Below, in pieces: positions 1 through 6,254 of a stretch of DNA of 6,651 nt. Made by a program: the position numbers and the translations under genes. How positions within the stretch are numbered: position 1 is the first letter of the stretch; every line of letters starts with the position of its first letter. The notes beneath the pieces are model-generated. The model ran no database searches, was not told the DNA's origin, and saw nothing but the letters and a program-made list of their open reading frames with translations. This DNA comes from an uncultured Lachnospiraceae bacterium (GTDB lineage Bacteria > Bacillota > Clostridia > Lachnospirales > Lachnospiraceae), in assembly GCA_902783305.1 (NCBI GenBank), contig CACZQU010000187.1:1-6651 (forward strand), read 5' to 3'.

Positions 1-119
1 AACTGGAAGGAATCCTTGAACAGACAGGGCTGAACATCAATGTAAGGGGTGAAGCCTTGTCACTGGAACAGTTTGTAAGGCTTTCAGACCAGATTTCATT
101 GATGGGTCTGTCAGAATAA
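1..119 (+). CDS. rsmA: Ribosomal RNA small subunit methyltransferase A (RsmA/KsgA), C-terminal fragment
   Basis: Partial gene: only the last 38 codons plus the stop are in the window, with codons beginning at position 3 and TAA at 117-119. The translation contains GLNINVRGEALSLEQFVRLS close to the end. This matches the characteristic C-terminus of KsgA/RsmA, where a basic residue plus RGE is followed by a [T/A]LS-[L/V]-E-[E/Q]-F segment in the small helical C-terminal domain. The family uses S-adenosylmethionine to dimethylate two adjacent adenines in the loop of helix 45 near the 3' end of 16S rRNA during late 30S assembly in the cytoplasm. The catalytic Rossmann domain lies outside the window, so intactness cannot be judged. 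A perfect hairpin terminator follows at once, so this is the last gene of its transcription unit. Identification rests on the C-terminal signature alone. Confidence 0.82.
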   Translation, partial: LEGILEQTGLNINVRGEALSLEQFVRLSDQISLMGLSE

Positions 120-159
120 AAACACCCTTTACCCCGGTAAGGATACCGGGGTATTCTTA
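120..159 (+). terminator. Rho-independent terminator of rsmA
   Basis: A perfect 10-bp stem, 130-139 (TACCCCGGTA) with 144-153 (TACCGGGGTA), encloses the tetraloop AGGA. It is preceded by an A-rich run and followed by TTCTT. It begins 11 nt after the rsmA stop codon. The T-tract is short, so some read-through towards the S1 gene is possible. Confidence 0.85.
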
Positions 160-169
160 TGAAAGAGTG

Positions 170-240
170 ATGACTTCAGGATCCGTGGATCGAAAAGATC
201 GGAACACCCCGTAGGAGTCATTTTGCACTATAACCATTTA
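170..240 (+). repeat. Intergenic element copy A, upstream of the S1 gene (candidate structured RNA)
   Basis: This 71-nt stretch aligns without a gap to 4811-4881 upstream of metK, with 53 identical positions by hand count. The longest exact match is GTAGGAGTCATTTTG (211-225), and CGGAACA (200-206) is also shared. The ends pair: ATGAC (170-174) with GTCAT (217-221). Inside, GATC (188-191) pairs with GATC (197-200) around the loop GAAAA. In the other copy an inner hairpin of the same size sits before the same CGGAACA but has a different stem sequence, which suggests selection on structure. The copy starts 16 nt after the rsmA terminator and ends about 105 nt before the S1 start codon. I do not recognise it as a known riboswitch or ribosomal leader. 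It could be an RNA leader, an independent small RNA, a DNA-level protein site or a dispersed repeat. The strand is assumed from the downstream genes. Confidence 0.6.
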
Positions 241-300
241 TTTGCACAAAAAATCTTATTAATTATATGAAAAATTATAAAAAATAATGGTGTCTCTTCA

Positions 301-309
301 TGGTACAAT
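301..309 (+). promoter_or_regulatory. Probable extended -10 promoter for the S1 gene
   Basis: TGGTACAAT is a good extended -10 element: TG, one base, then TACAAT at 304-309. The position 17 bases upstream (281-286, AAAATA) does not resemble TTGACA, but the region upstream is very A/T-rich and could act as an UP-like element. Transcription would start near 316 and leave a 5' leader of about 30 nt. If this is the only promoter, element A lies upstream of the transcript. Confidence 0.45.
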
Positions 310-345
310 AATAAGACGTTGATATCTTTTTTGGAGGTTGTAAAA

Positions 346-1245
346 ATGTCAGAAACAATGAAGGATTTTGAAAATGAACTTGATGCTTCCTTTCGCAAGA
401 TCGAGGAAGGAGACATTGTTACTGGTACTGTCGTAAGCGTGGACGAGAAAGAAGTGACTGTAGATCTCAATTATTATTCAGGCGGAGTAATTGCTCTTGA
501 AGATTACAGCACGGAGCCAGGCTTCAGCCTGAAGGATCGTGTCCAGGTAGGTGATCAGGTTCAGGCGGCAGTAAAAAATAAAGATGATCATGGAAATATC
601 CGTTTGTCAAGGATTGAGGCGAATGATGTCCTTTCCTGGGAGAAGCTGAAGGAGCTCCGGGATTCCAGAGAGCCTGTTGACGTCGTGGTGAAGTCCGTAG
701 TAAAGGGCGGTGTTGTCGCTTATGTGGAAGATGTAAGAGGCTTTATCCCGGCTTCCAAGCTGTCCCTTGGCTATGTAGAGGATCTCGATTCATTTCTGAA
801 CAAGACACTGCAGGTTCAGGTGATCGACGTCGATAAGGATGCGAAAAAGCTTGTTCTTTCCGCAAAGGATGTACTCAGAAAAAAGGCAAGAGAAGAGCAA
901 AGCAATGTGATCAACAGCATTCAGGTAGGATACGTAGCTGAGGCAAAGGTGGAAACCCTTCAGCCGTATGGAGCTTTTGTCCGCCTTGATAATGGCGTGT
1001 CAGGACTGGTTCATGTCTCTCAGATCGCCAACAGAAGAATCAAAGAGCCTTCCGAGGTTCTGGCTGTAGGAGATACCGTAAAGGTAAAGGTCATCAAGAT
1101 AAAAGACGGCAAGCTTAGCCTGAGCATCAAAGATGCGGATTCCACCGCTGCGCCGGAAAGAAGGGAAGAACGTGTTGTCATTCCGCAGTCTGGTGAGGAA
1201 GCTACGACTTCTCTTGGTTCTTTGTTTGAAGGATTGGATCTTTGA
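346..1245 (+). CDS. S1 RNA-binding domain protein (ribosomal protein S1-like, three S1 domains)
   Basis: A 299-residue cytoplasmic protein built from three OB-fold S1 domains at about residues 20-92, 107-175 and 201-273, with a charged tail after 274. The third domain is the most canonical (YGAFVRLDNGVSGLVHVSQ, about 218-236). The second has the S1-like GFIPASKLS segment. This architecture resembles the short S1 homologues of low-GC Gram-positives (YpfD/RpsA type), which bind single-stranded RNA and associate with ribosomes or mRNA. It is shorter than the six-domain E. coli S1. I chose ATG 346 because GGAGG (333-337) sits 8 nt upstream. An in-frame TTG at 319 would add nine residues without a good binding site. 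It is flanked by terminators, so it is probably monocistronic, with a putative extended -10 promoter at 301-309. Whether it is the main S1 or an accessory paralogue cannot be told from this window. Some clostridia also carry an IspH-S1 fusion. Confidence 0.88.
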   Translation: MSETMKDFENELDASFRKIEEGDIVTGTVVSVDEKEVTVDLNYYSGGVIALEDYSTEPGFSLKDRVQVGDQVQAAVKNKDDHGNIRLSRIEANDVLSWEKLKELRDSREPVDVVVKSVVKGGVVAYVEDVRGFIPASKLSLGYVEDLDSFLNKTLQVQVIDVDKDAKKLVLSAKDVLRKKAREEQSNVINSIQVGYVAEAKVETLQPYGAFVRLDNGVSGLVHVSQIANRRIKEPSEVLAVGDTVKVKVIKIKDGKLSLSIKDADSTAAPERREERVVIPQSGEEATTSLGSLFEGLDL

Positions 1246-1298
1246 TCGTATAATATTTCAACAGATCCTGTCAGGGAAGCTTTTAGAATAATCATCGG

Positions 1299-1336
1299 GG
1301 GACTGTGAAGGATTTCACAGTCCCTTATCTCTTTTT
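1299..1336 (+). terminator. Rho-independent terminator of the S1 gene
   Basis: A perfect 11-bp stem, GGGACTGTGAA (1299-1309) with TTCACAGTCCC (1314-1324), encloses the 4-nt loop GGAT. A T-rich tail, TTATCTCTTTTTA, follows. It lies 53 nt after the S1 stop codon and about 170 nt before the next start. Confidence 0.85.
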
Positions 1337-1506
1337 ATGTTACAGTTCAGCCTCTGATCTCCCGTCACTCTTCAAATCCGCTTCTGCGGCATTTTCCGCC
1401 GGTTATGCAGAGCAGGTTTTCTCACGATGGGAGTTGGCAGCCTCCGGCCGGAAAAATGAAACGGACTGCCGGGGTTTTCCTGAGGATACCCGGGAAAGGA
1501 AAAGCG

Positions 1507-3174
1507 ATGAAATATCAGGATAAAATATATGTAATCGGCCATAAAAATCCCGATACAGACTCTATTTCTTCTGCGATAGTCTATGCGGATTTTAAAAACA
1601 GGATAGATTCTTCCATACGGTATCTGCCCAGAAGAGCCGGACAGATCAATGAAGAAACCCAGTTTGTTCTGGAACAGTTTCATATTGATCCTCCTGCGTA
1701 TATGGGGAATATCGGAACTCAGGTTAAGGATATGGAAATTACCAGCATTCCGGAAGCGGATGCATCCATGTCGCTCAAAAATGTCTGGGATCTCATGAAG
1801 GCAGAGGGAATTGTCACACTTCCCATTGTGACGAAGGACGGGAGTCTGGATGGGATCGTTACCATCTCAGATATTGCCCAGACATATATGGAGACGAAGG
1901 ACAGCTATCTTCTTTCCAGGGCAAAAACCAGGTATCAGAGAATCGCGGAAACTCTGGATGGCATACTTCTGGAAGGGAAAGGAGAGGGTGTCTTCGAGGA
2001 AGGAAAGATTCTGGTGGCGACAGCTGATCCGGAACTGATGAAGGAATATGTCGAAGAAAAGGATATGGTGATTCTGGGCAACAGGGAAGAAGATTTCTAT
2101 CTGGCTCTGGAAAAGGATGTCAGCTGCATCATTTCCGGTATGGGTATCGAAGTCAGCGATGAAATAAGACAGATTGCCAGGGAAAAAAATATTGTCATCA
2201 TCATGTGCCCATATGACGCTTTTACGATTGCCCATCTGATAAACCAGAGCGTGCCGGTGGGATATATCATGGTGAAGGAGAATATTATCACCTTCCAGAC
2301 AGAGGATTATACGGATGATATCCAGGAAGTCATGGCAAAGAGCAAGCACCACGCTTTTCCTGTGCTCAACAAAAGGGGAAAAGTGCTCGGAACGATTTCC
2401 CGCCGGAATTTCCTGGAGATGAAGCACAAAAAGGTGATTCTTGTGGATCACAATGAAAAAGGTCAGGCGGTAGATAATATCGAACAGGCAGAAATTGTTG
2501 AAATCATCGATCATCATAAGCTTGGTGCAGTAAGTACCTTGAAGCCGATCTTTTTCCGCAACGTGCCGGTGGGCTGTACAGCGACGATTCTGTATATGAC
2601 ATATAACGAGTATAAGATGGAAATTCCTCCGAAGATTGCCGGCCTCTTATGTGCTGCGATCATCTCCGATACGCTTTTGTTCAGGTCTCCAACCTGTACC
2701 AATTATGATAAAGTAGCGGCAGGAGCCCTTGCATTGCTTGCCGGTATCAATCTGGAGGATTTTGCCAGAAGAATGTTCCGCGCAGGGAGCAATCTGGAGA
2801 ACAAGTCCTCAGAAGAAATCTTTTACCAGGATTACAAAAAATTCATGGCAGAAGGAAACATCGTATTTGGCGTGGGTCAGATCAGTTCAATGGATCCGGA
2901 TGAGCTTTCCATGATAAGAGAGCGGCTCAGCTCCTATATCGAGGGAGAGATCGGGCACAACGGCGTTCAGATTATTTATTTCATGCTGACTAGTATCCAG
3001 GATGAGTCCACAAATCTTCTGTATTATGGGGAGAAAAGCGAAGAGCTGGCGAAATCCGCATTTGATATTGAACCCGAGGACGGGATTTTCAGACTTCCAG
3101 GGGTCATGTCCCGCAAAAAACAGCTGATTCCCGCCTTGATGGCCGCCGCGCAGAATCTTGCCTCGGATTACTGA
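1507..3174 (+). CDS. ppaC: Manganese-dependent inorganic pyrophosphatase (family II, CBS-DRTGG-CBS regulated)
   Basis: A 555-residue cytoplasmic enzyme that hydrolyses pyrophosphate to two phosphates and so pulls biosynthetic reactions forward. The catalytic DHH-superfamily domain is split by a regulatory insert. N-terminal motif GHKNPDTDS supplies H12, D16 and D18. CBS1 spans about 72-130, a DRTGG-like domain about 140-250 and CBS2 about 250-306. Then come D314 (VDHN), D335-H336-H337 (the DHH motif) and D388 (SDTLLF). A DHHA2 domain ends in SRKKQ (535-539), which binds substrate. Spacings D314-H336 (22) and H337-D388 (51) match those of compact family II enzymes (D75, H97, H98, D149 in B. 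subtilis), so the insert leaves the active site intact. Known CBS-PPases are inhibited by AMP/ADP and activated by ATP or diadenosine polyphosphates, and this is inferred here. ATG 1507 is preferred because AGGA lies 6 nt upstream and family homology starts there; the 34 upstream codons look non-coding. I see no clear promoter or terminator of its own. Confidence 0.93.
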   Translation: MKYQDKIYVIGHKNPDTDSISSAIVYADFKNRIDSSIRYLPRRAGQINEETQFVLEQFHIDPPAYMGNIGTQVKDMEITSIPEADASMSLKNVWDLMKAEGIVTLPIVTKDGSLDGIVTISDIAQTYMETKDSYLLSRAKTRYQRIAETLDGILLEGKGEGVFEEGKILVATADPELMKEYVEEKDMVILGNREEDFYLALEKDVSCIISGMGIEVSDEIRQIAREKNIVIIMCPYDAFTIAHLINQSVPVGYIMVKENIITFQTEDYTDDIQEVMAKSKHHAFPVLNKRGKVLGTISRRNFLEMKHKKVILVDHNEKGQAVDNIEQAEIVEIIDHHKLGAVSTLKPIFFRNVPVGCTATILYMTYNEYKMEIPPKIAGLLCAAIISDTLLFRSPTCTNYDKVAAGALALLAGINLEDFARRMFRAGSNLENKSSEEIFYQDYKKFMAEGNIVFGVGQISSMDPDELSMIRERLSSYIEGEIGHNGVQIIYFMLTSIQDESTNLLYYGEKSEELAKSAFDIEPEDGIFRLPGVMSRKKQLIPALMAAAQNLASDY

Positions 3175-3232
3175 TCCGTCCATGAATAGTAACGGAAACG
3201 GGACCTGAAAATTTACATAAAAGAAGATAGGC

Positions 3233-3261
3233 TTGCATAATCTTTATCAATGTGCTAAAAT
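3233..3261 (+). promoter_or_regulatory. Sigma-A-type promoter for murA
   Basis: TTGCAT (3233-3238) and TAAAAT (3256-3261) are separated by exactly 17 nt. TG one base before the -10 hexamer gives an extended -10. Predicted transcription start is near 3268, giving a 5' leader of about 118 nt before the murA ATG. It is the best-formed promoter inside the window apart from the one at the right edge. Confidence 0.75.
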
Positions 3262-3288
3262 CGGGTGAAAGTTGCTGAAGGAGATGAC

Positions 3289-3316
3289 ATCCTTGCTCTT
3301 GGGGAAAGAGCAGGAT
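3289..3316 (+). promoter_or_regulatory. Hairpin in the murA 5' leader
   Basis: ATCC-T-TGCTCTT (3289-3300) pairs with AAGAGCA-GGAT (3306-3316) around the loop GGGGA. This gives an 11-bp stem with a single bulged T at 3293. There is no following T-run, so it is not a terminator. An SD-like GAAGGAG (3277-3283) lies just before it. It could affect mRNA stability or translation of murA; no known riboswitch is recognised. Confidence 0.5.
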
Positions 3317-3339
3317 CAAAGAATAAGTAATGCCAGGCC

Positions 3340-3378
3340 TGATAAGGGGAAATGGCGGGGCAGAACAGTGATAAGGGG
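3340..3378 (+). repeat. Duplicated SD-like direct repeat before murA
   Basis: The 10-mer TGATAAGGGG occurs at 3340-3349 and 3369-3378. The second copy provides the murA ribosome binding site. The first is followed by an out-of-frame ATG at 3352 that opens a nine-codon frame ending in TAA at 3379-3381, inside the murA ribosome binding region. The ATG is only 2 nt from the first AAGGGG, so efficient use is doubtful. The repeat is certain; a role is not. Confidence 0.5.
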
Positions 3379-3385
3379 TAATCAG

Positions 3386-4678
3386 ATGGAACAATACGTG
3401 ATAAGAGGCGGAAATCCATTGGTAGGTGAGGTTGAAATAGGCGGAGCAAAAAACGCTGCTCTGGGTATCCTTGCTGCTTCTGTTATGACGGATGAGACAG
3501 TTTATATTGATAATCTGCCGGATGTCAGAGATATCAATGTTCTTCTGGAAGCATTAGCCGGTATCGGGGCTACAGTTGAACGGGTGGACAAATCTACCGT
3601 CAGAATCAATGGATCTACAATTTCTGATATCAGTGTTGATTATGGGTATATCAAGAAGATCCGGGCTTCCTACTATCTTCTGGGAGCACTTCTTGGGAAG
3701 TACAAACAAGCTGAGGTACCGCTTCCCGGAGGGTGCAATATCGGCAGCAGGCCTATAGACATGCATCTGAAGGGATTTAAAGCATTGGGAGCCGAAGTGG
3801 GGATTGTCCATGGCTCTATTGTTGCAAAAGCTGAAAATCTTCATGGCAGTCATATTTATCTTGATGTTGTCTCAGTGGGGGCGACGATCAATATCATGCT
3901 GGCCGCTTCCATGGCTCAGGGTCGTACGATTATCGAGAATGCCGCGAGAGAGCCTCATGTAGTGGATGTAGCCAATTTCCTCAATCGTATGGGTGCCAAC
4001 ATCAAGGGTGCAGGAACAGACGTCATCCGGATCTGGGGCGTGGAGAAGCTTCACAAAACAGAATATTCCATTATTCCGGATCAGATTGAGGCAGGTACTT
4101 TTATGTTTGCTGCTGCTGCGACCGGCGGCGATGTCACGGTAAAGAACGTGATTCCGAAGCATCTGGAGGCAACTACCGCCAAGCTTATGGAGATTGGCTG
4201 TGAAATCCAGGAGTATGACGACGCTGTTCGCGTGAGAGCAGCCAGAAAGCTCACGAGAACGAATATCAAGACCCTTCCTTATCCTGGATATCCGACGGAT
4301 ATGCAGCCTCAGATTACCGCTACCCTTGCTCTTGCGGAGGGAACCAGTATTGTGACGGAGAGCATTTTTGAGAATCGTTTCAAATATGTGGATGAGCTTA
4401 CCCGGATGGGCGCAAATATTAAGGTAGAGGGGAACAGTGCGATTATCAATGGTGTTCCAAAGCTTACCGGCGCAAGAGTCAGCGCACCGGATCTGCGGGC
4501 GGGAGCTGCTTTGGTGATTGCCGGGTTGTCAGCAGAGGGAATTACCGTTGTAGAGGATATTCAATATATTCAGAGGGGCTACGAGCGTTTTGAAGAAAAA
4601 CTCAAGGGGCTGGGGGCAATAATCGAAAAGGTTGCCAGTGAAAAAGAAGTCCTGAAATTTCGTTTGAGAGTCAGTTAA
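3386..4678 (+). CDS. murA: UDP-N-acetylglucosamine 1-carboxyvinyltransferase (MurA, MurZ-type)
   Basis: A 430-residue cytoplasmic enzyme that transfers enolpyruvate from phosphoenolpyruvate to UDP-GlcNAc, the first committed step of peptidoglycan synthesis and the fosfomycin target. It starts with the typical MEQYVIRGGNPL and carries K22-N23 (GAKNAAL), which bind substrate. The catalytic cysteine is C117 in PGGCNIGSRPID. D305 in PTDMQPQ corresponds to E. coli D305. The cysteine is not replaced by Asp, so fosfomycin sensitivity of the enzyme is expected. RASYYLLGALLG before the cysteine resembles the Bacillus MurZ/MurAB branch; many Firmicutes carry two MurA paralogues, so a second copy may exist elsewhere. 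ATG 3386 is supported by AAGGGG 7-8 nt upstream and by family length. The frame stays open upstream to 3272, but that part has no family similarity that I can see. A dedicated promoter (3233-3261) and a strong terminator make it a single-gene unit, though read-through from ppaC is possible. Confidence 0.96.
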   Translation: MEQYVIRGGNPLVGEVEIGGAKNAALGILAASVMTDETVYIDNLPDVRDINVLLEALAGIGATVERVDKSTVRINGSTISDISVDYGYIKKIRASYYLLGALLGKYKQAEVPLPGGCNIGSRPIDMHLKGFKALGAEVGIVHGSIVAKAENLHGSHIYLDVVSVGATINIMLAASMAQGRTIIENAAREPHVVDVANFLNRMGANIKGAGTDVIRIWGVEKLHKTEYSIIPDQIEAGTFMFAAAATGGDVTVKNVIPKHLEATTAKLMEIGCEIQEYDDAVRVRAARKLTRTNIKTLPYPGYPTDMQPQITATLALAEGTSIVTESIFENRFKYVDELTRMGANIKVEGNSAIINGVPKLTGARVSAPDLRAGAALVIAGLSAEGITVVEDIQYIQRGYERFEEKLKGLGAIIEKVASEKEVLKFRLRVS

Positions 4679-4680
4679 AC

Positions 4681-4711
4681 AAAAAGCCGGGCTTTGCCCG
4701 GCTTTTCTTCT
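4681..4711 (+). terminator. Rho-independent terminator of murA
   Basis: AAAAGCCGGGC (4682-4692) and GCCCGGCTTTT (4696-4706) form a perfect 11-bp stem with a TTT loop. The 3' arm carries the T-run, extended by CTTCT. It begins 3 nt after the murA stop codon, as is usual for an efficient intrinsic terminator. Confidence 0.92.
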
Positions 4712-4753
4712 GACCAATTCCATAAAGCGTTGCTGAAAGGAATTGTATAGCCG

Positions 4754-4788
4754 CAGCCAGATGTAATCAGGATGGGAATCTGCAGCTG
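4754..4788 (+). other. Imperfect hairpin in the metK upstream region
   Basis: CAGC-CAGAT (4754-4762) can pair with ATCTG-CA-GCTG (4778-4788), giving 5 + 4 bp with a CA bulge and a 15-nt loop. It lies between the murA terminator and element B and could belong to the metK leader if transcription starts upstream. No equivalent precedes element A. Chance folding is not excluded. Confidence 0.25.
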
Positions 4789-4810
4789 TCTTAAGTGGGA
4801 CGGAATATTC

Positions 4811-4881
4811 ATGACGCCAGGACCCGGGGAGTGCGAAGCACGGAACAATCTGTAGGAGTCATTTTGTACTGCAATCATTCA
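4811..4881 (+). repeat. Intergenic element copy B, upstream of metK (candidate structured RNA)
   Basis: Second copy of the element at 170-240, colinear with it at a constant offset. It shares CGGAACA (4841-4847) and GTAGGAGTCATTTTG (4852-4866). The closing arms ATGAC (4811-4815) and GTCAT (4858-4862) are kept. The inner hairpin is GTGC-GAA-GCAC (4831-4841), where copy A has GATC-GAAAA-GATC, so the stem is kept while its bases differ. The element ends about 62 nt before the metK start codon. The usual S-box (SAM-I) signatures are not seen around it, so it may be the control element of this metK leader. That role is inference. The strand is assumed from the downstream gene. Confidence 0.6.
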
Positions 4882-4943
4882 TAACTGTAAGAAATACGAT
4901 ACTTACCATATATGGGTATACGTTTACAGATTGGAGGAATACA

Positions 4944-6137
4944 ATGGAAAAAGAGAAAAAATTTTTCACGTCGGAATCTGTCACAGAAGGACATCCGGAT
5001 AAAATCTGTGATTCGATCTCTGACGCAATACTGGATGCTTTAATTGAGCAGGATCCGATGAGCCGTGTTGCCTGTGAAACGGCAACGACGACCGGTCTTA
5101 TTCTTGTCATGGGAGAAATCACTTCAAATGCAGTTGTGGATTTTCAGAAAATAGTCCGGGATACCGTCAGGGAAATCGGGTATGACAATGGAGAATATGG
5201 ATTTGACGCCGATACCTGTGCCGTGATTACTACAATCGACAAGCAGTCTGCGGATATTGCCATGGGAGTGGACAAGGCATTGGAGCAGAAAGAGAATGAG
5301 ATGGATGAGAATGAACTCAATTCCATCGGTGCGGGAGATCAGGGAATCCAGTTTGGCTATGCGACAAATGAAACTCCGGAATATATGCCCTATGCGATCA
5401 ATATGGCTCATAAACTGGCTTATCAGCTTACCAAAGTGCGCAAAGAGGGGATTCTGAATTATCTGCGTCCGGATGGGAAAACGCAGGTGACTGTGGAGTA
5501 CGATGAAAACGGAAAGCCTTCCCGGATTGACGCCGTAGTCTGCTCAACCCAGCATTCTCCCGACGTTTCACAGGAACAGATTCACAAGGATATCCGTAAA
5601 TATGTGTTTGATGCCGTTATTCCTGCTGACATGGTAGATCAGAAGACAAAGTATTTTATCAATCCGACAGGACGCTTTGTCATCGGCGGACCTCATGGGG
5701 ACAGCGGACTGACCGGCAGGAAGATCATTGTGGATACCTATGGCGGAGCAGGCAGACATGGCGGTGGCGCTTTCTCGGGAAAGGACTGTACAAAGGTTGA
5801 CCGCTCTGCCGCGTATGCGGCCAGATATGTCGCAAAGAATATTGTTGCGGCTGGTCTTGCGGACCGTTGTGAAATTCAGCTGTCTTATGCAATCGGGGTA
5901 GCCAATCCGACATCTGTACTGGTAGATACTTTTGGAACCGGTAAGCTTCCGGAAGCGAAGCTGATCGATATCATCAGGCAGAATTTTGATCTGAGGCCTG
6001 CGGGGATTATCAAAATGCTGGATCTGCGCCGTCCGATCTACAAACAGACCGCTGCTTACGGACATTTTGGCCGTACAGATGTCGATCTGCCATGGGAGCA
6101 TCTCGACAAAGTGGAAGAACTGAAAAAATACCTTTAA
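4944..6137 (+). CDS. metK: S-adenosylmethionine synthetase (methionine adenosyltransferase)
   Basis: A 397-residue cytoplasmic enzyme that joins ATP and L-methionine to make S-adenosylmethionine, releasing phosphate and pyrophosphate; it acts as a homotetramer needing Mg2+ and K+. Family signatures are intact: [13 protein letters not shown] (8-20) with H17 and D19 of the ATP site, [12 protein letters not shown] (129-140, MetK signature 1), [13 protein letters not shown] (248-260) and the glycine-rich loop GGGAFSGKD (273-281, signature 2). The length is normal for bacterial MetK and the C-terminus is complete. ATG 4944 has GGAGG (4933-4937) 6 nt upstream. No S-box, SMK or T-box hallmark is evident in the 265-nt gap before it; that gap holds the murA terminator, a weak hairpin and repeat element B. 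The product supplies methyl groups to enzymes such as RsmA, and its pyrophosphate by-product is a substrate of pyrophosphatases such as the one encoded upstream. Confidence 0.97.
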   Translation: MEKEKKFFTSESVTEGHPDKICDSISDAILDALIEQDPMSRVACETATTTGLILVMGEITSNAVVDFQKIVRDTVREIGYDNGEYGFDADTCAVITTIDKQSADIAMGVDKALEQKENEMDENELNSIGAGDQGIQFGYATNETPEYMPYAINMAHKLAYQLTKVRKEGILNYLRPDGKTQVTVEYDENGKPSRIDAVVCSTQHSPDVSQEQIHKDIRKYVFDAVIPADMVDQKTKYFINPTGRFVIGGPHGDSGLTGRKIIVDTYGGAGRHGGGAFSGKDCTKVDRSAAYAARYVAKNIVAAGLADRCEIQLSYAIGVANPTSVLVDTFGTGKLPEAKLIDIIRQNFDLRPAGIIKMLDLRRPIYKQTAAYGHFGRTDVDLPWEHLDKVEELKKYL

Positions 6138-6164
6138 GGATACAGTAGATAACGAAGGTTCATC

Positions 6165-6205
6165 GGGGACGGTTCTCATCGATATATGAGGATCGTCCTT
6201 GCTGG
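6165..6205 (+). terminator. Probable metK terminator / stem-loop
   Basis: GGACGGTTCTCAT (6167-6179) pairs with ATGAGGATCGTCC (6186-6198) over 13 positions, two of them G-U, around the loop CGATAT. Two more G-U pairs could extend the base. The tail TTGCTGGTTCCTT is only modestly T-rich, so termination may be partial and allow read-through into the regulator gene. It lies 27 nt after the metK stop codon. Confidence 0.5.
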
Positions 6206-6254
6206 TTCCTTCCGCAAGCCGTCGGTTGATGGATCATGAAGGATGAGGCAGAGA

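Noticed and set aside
223..228. TTGCAC / TTGTAC in the shared element as a -35 hexamer.
   Set aside because: No acceptable -10 hexamer lies 16-18 nt downstream in either copy (around 245-252 or 4886-4892).
222..247. Heptamer TTTGCAC occurring twice (222-228 and 241-247).
   Set aside because: The flanking region is A/T-rich, the spacing does not fit a promoter or operator I know, and only the first overlaps the shared element, where the other copy has TTTGTAC. Probably chance.
1477..1493. Possible hairpin around TTCCTGAGGAT before the ppaC ribosome binding site.
   Set aside because: Pairing is short and interrupted, and the inner palindrome would need a one-base loop; not convincing as a regulator.
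1305..1523. Small + strand open frame of 72 codons between the S1 gene and ppaC.
   Set aside because: It starts inside the S1 terminator, lacks a ribosome binding site and runs into ppaC in another frame; its composition looks non-coding.
1867..2517. Long open frame of 216 codons on the minus strand inside the pyrophosphatase gene.
   Set aside because: It is antisense to a gene with an intact catalytic and regulatory domain order, shows no recognisable domain and has no ribosome binding site; it is a shadow of the + strand coding pattern.
3175..3232. Terminator for ppaC.
   Set aside because: Only short GTCC/GGAC-type pairings are possible and there is no T-run, so I do not call one.
5568..6179. 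Open frame of 203 codons on the minus strand across the metK 3' half.
   Set aside because: It overlaps highly conserved MetK sequence, has no family resemblance, and its start lies in the metK terminator hairpin.
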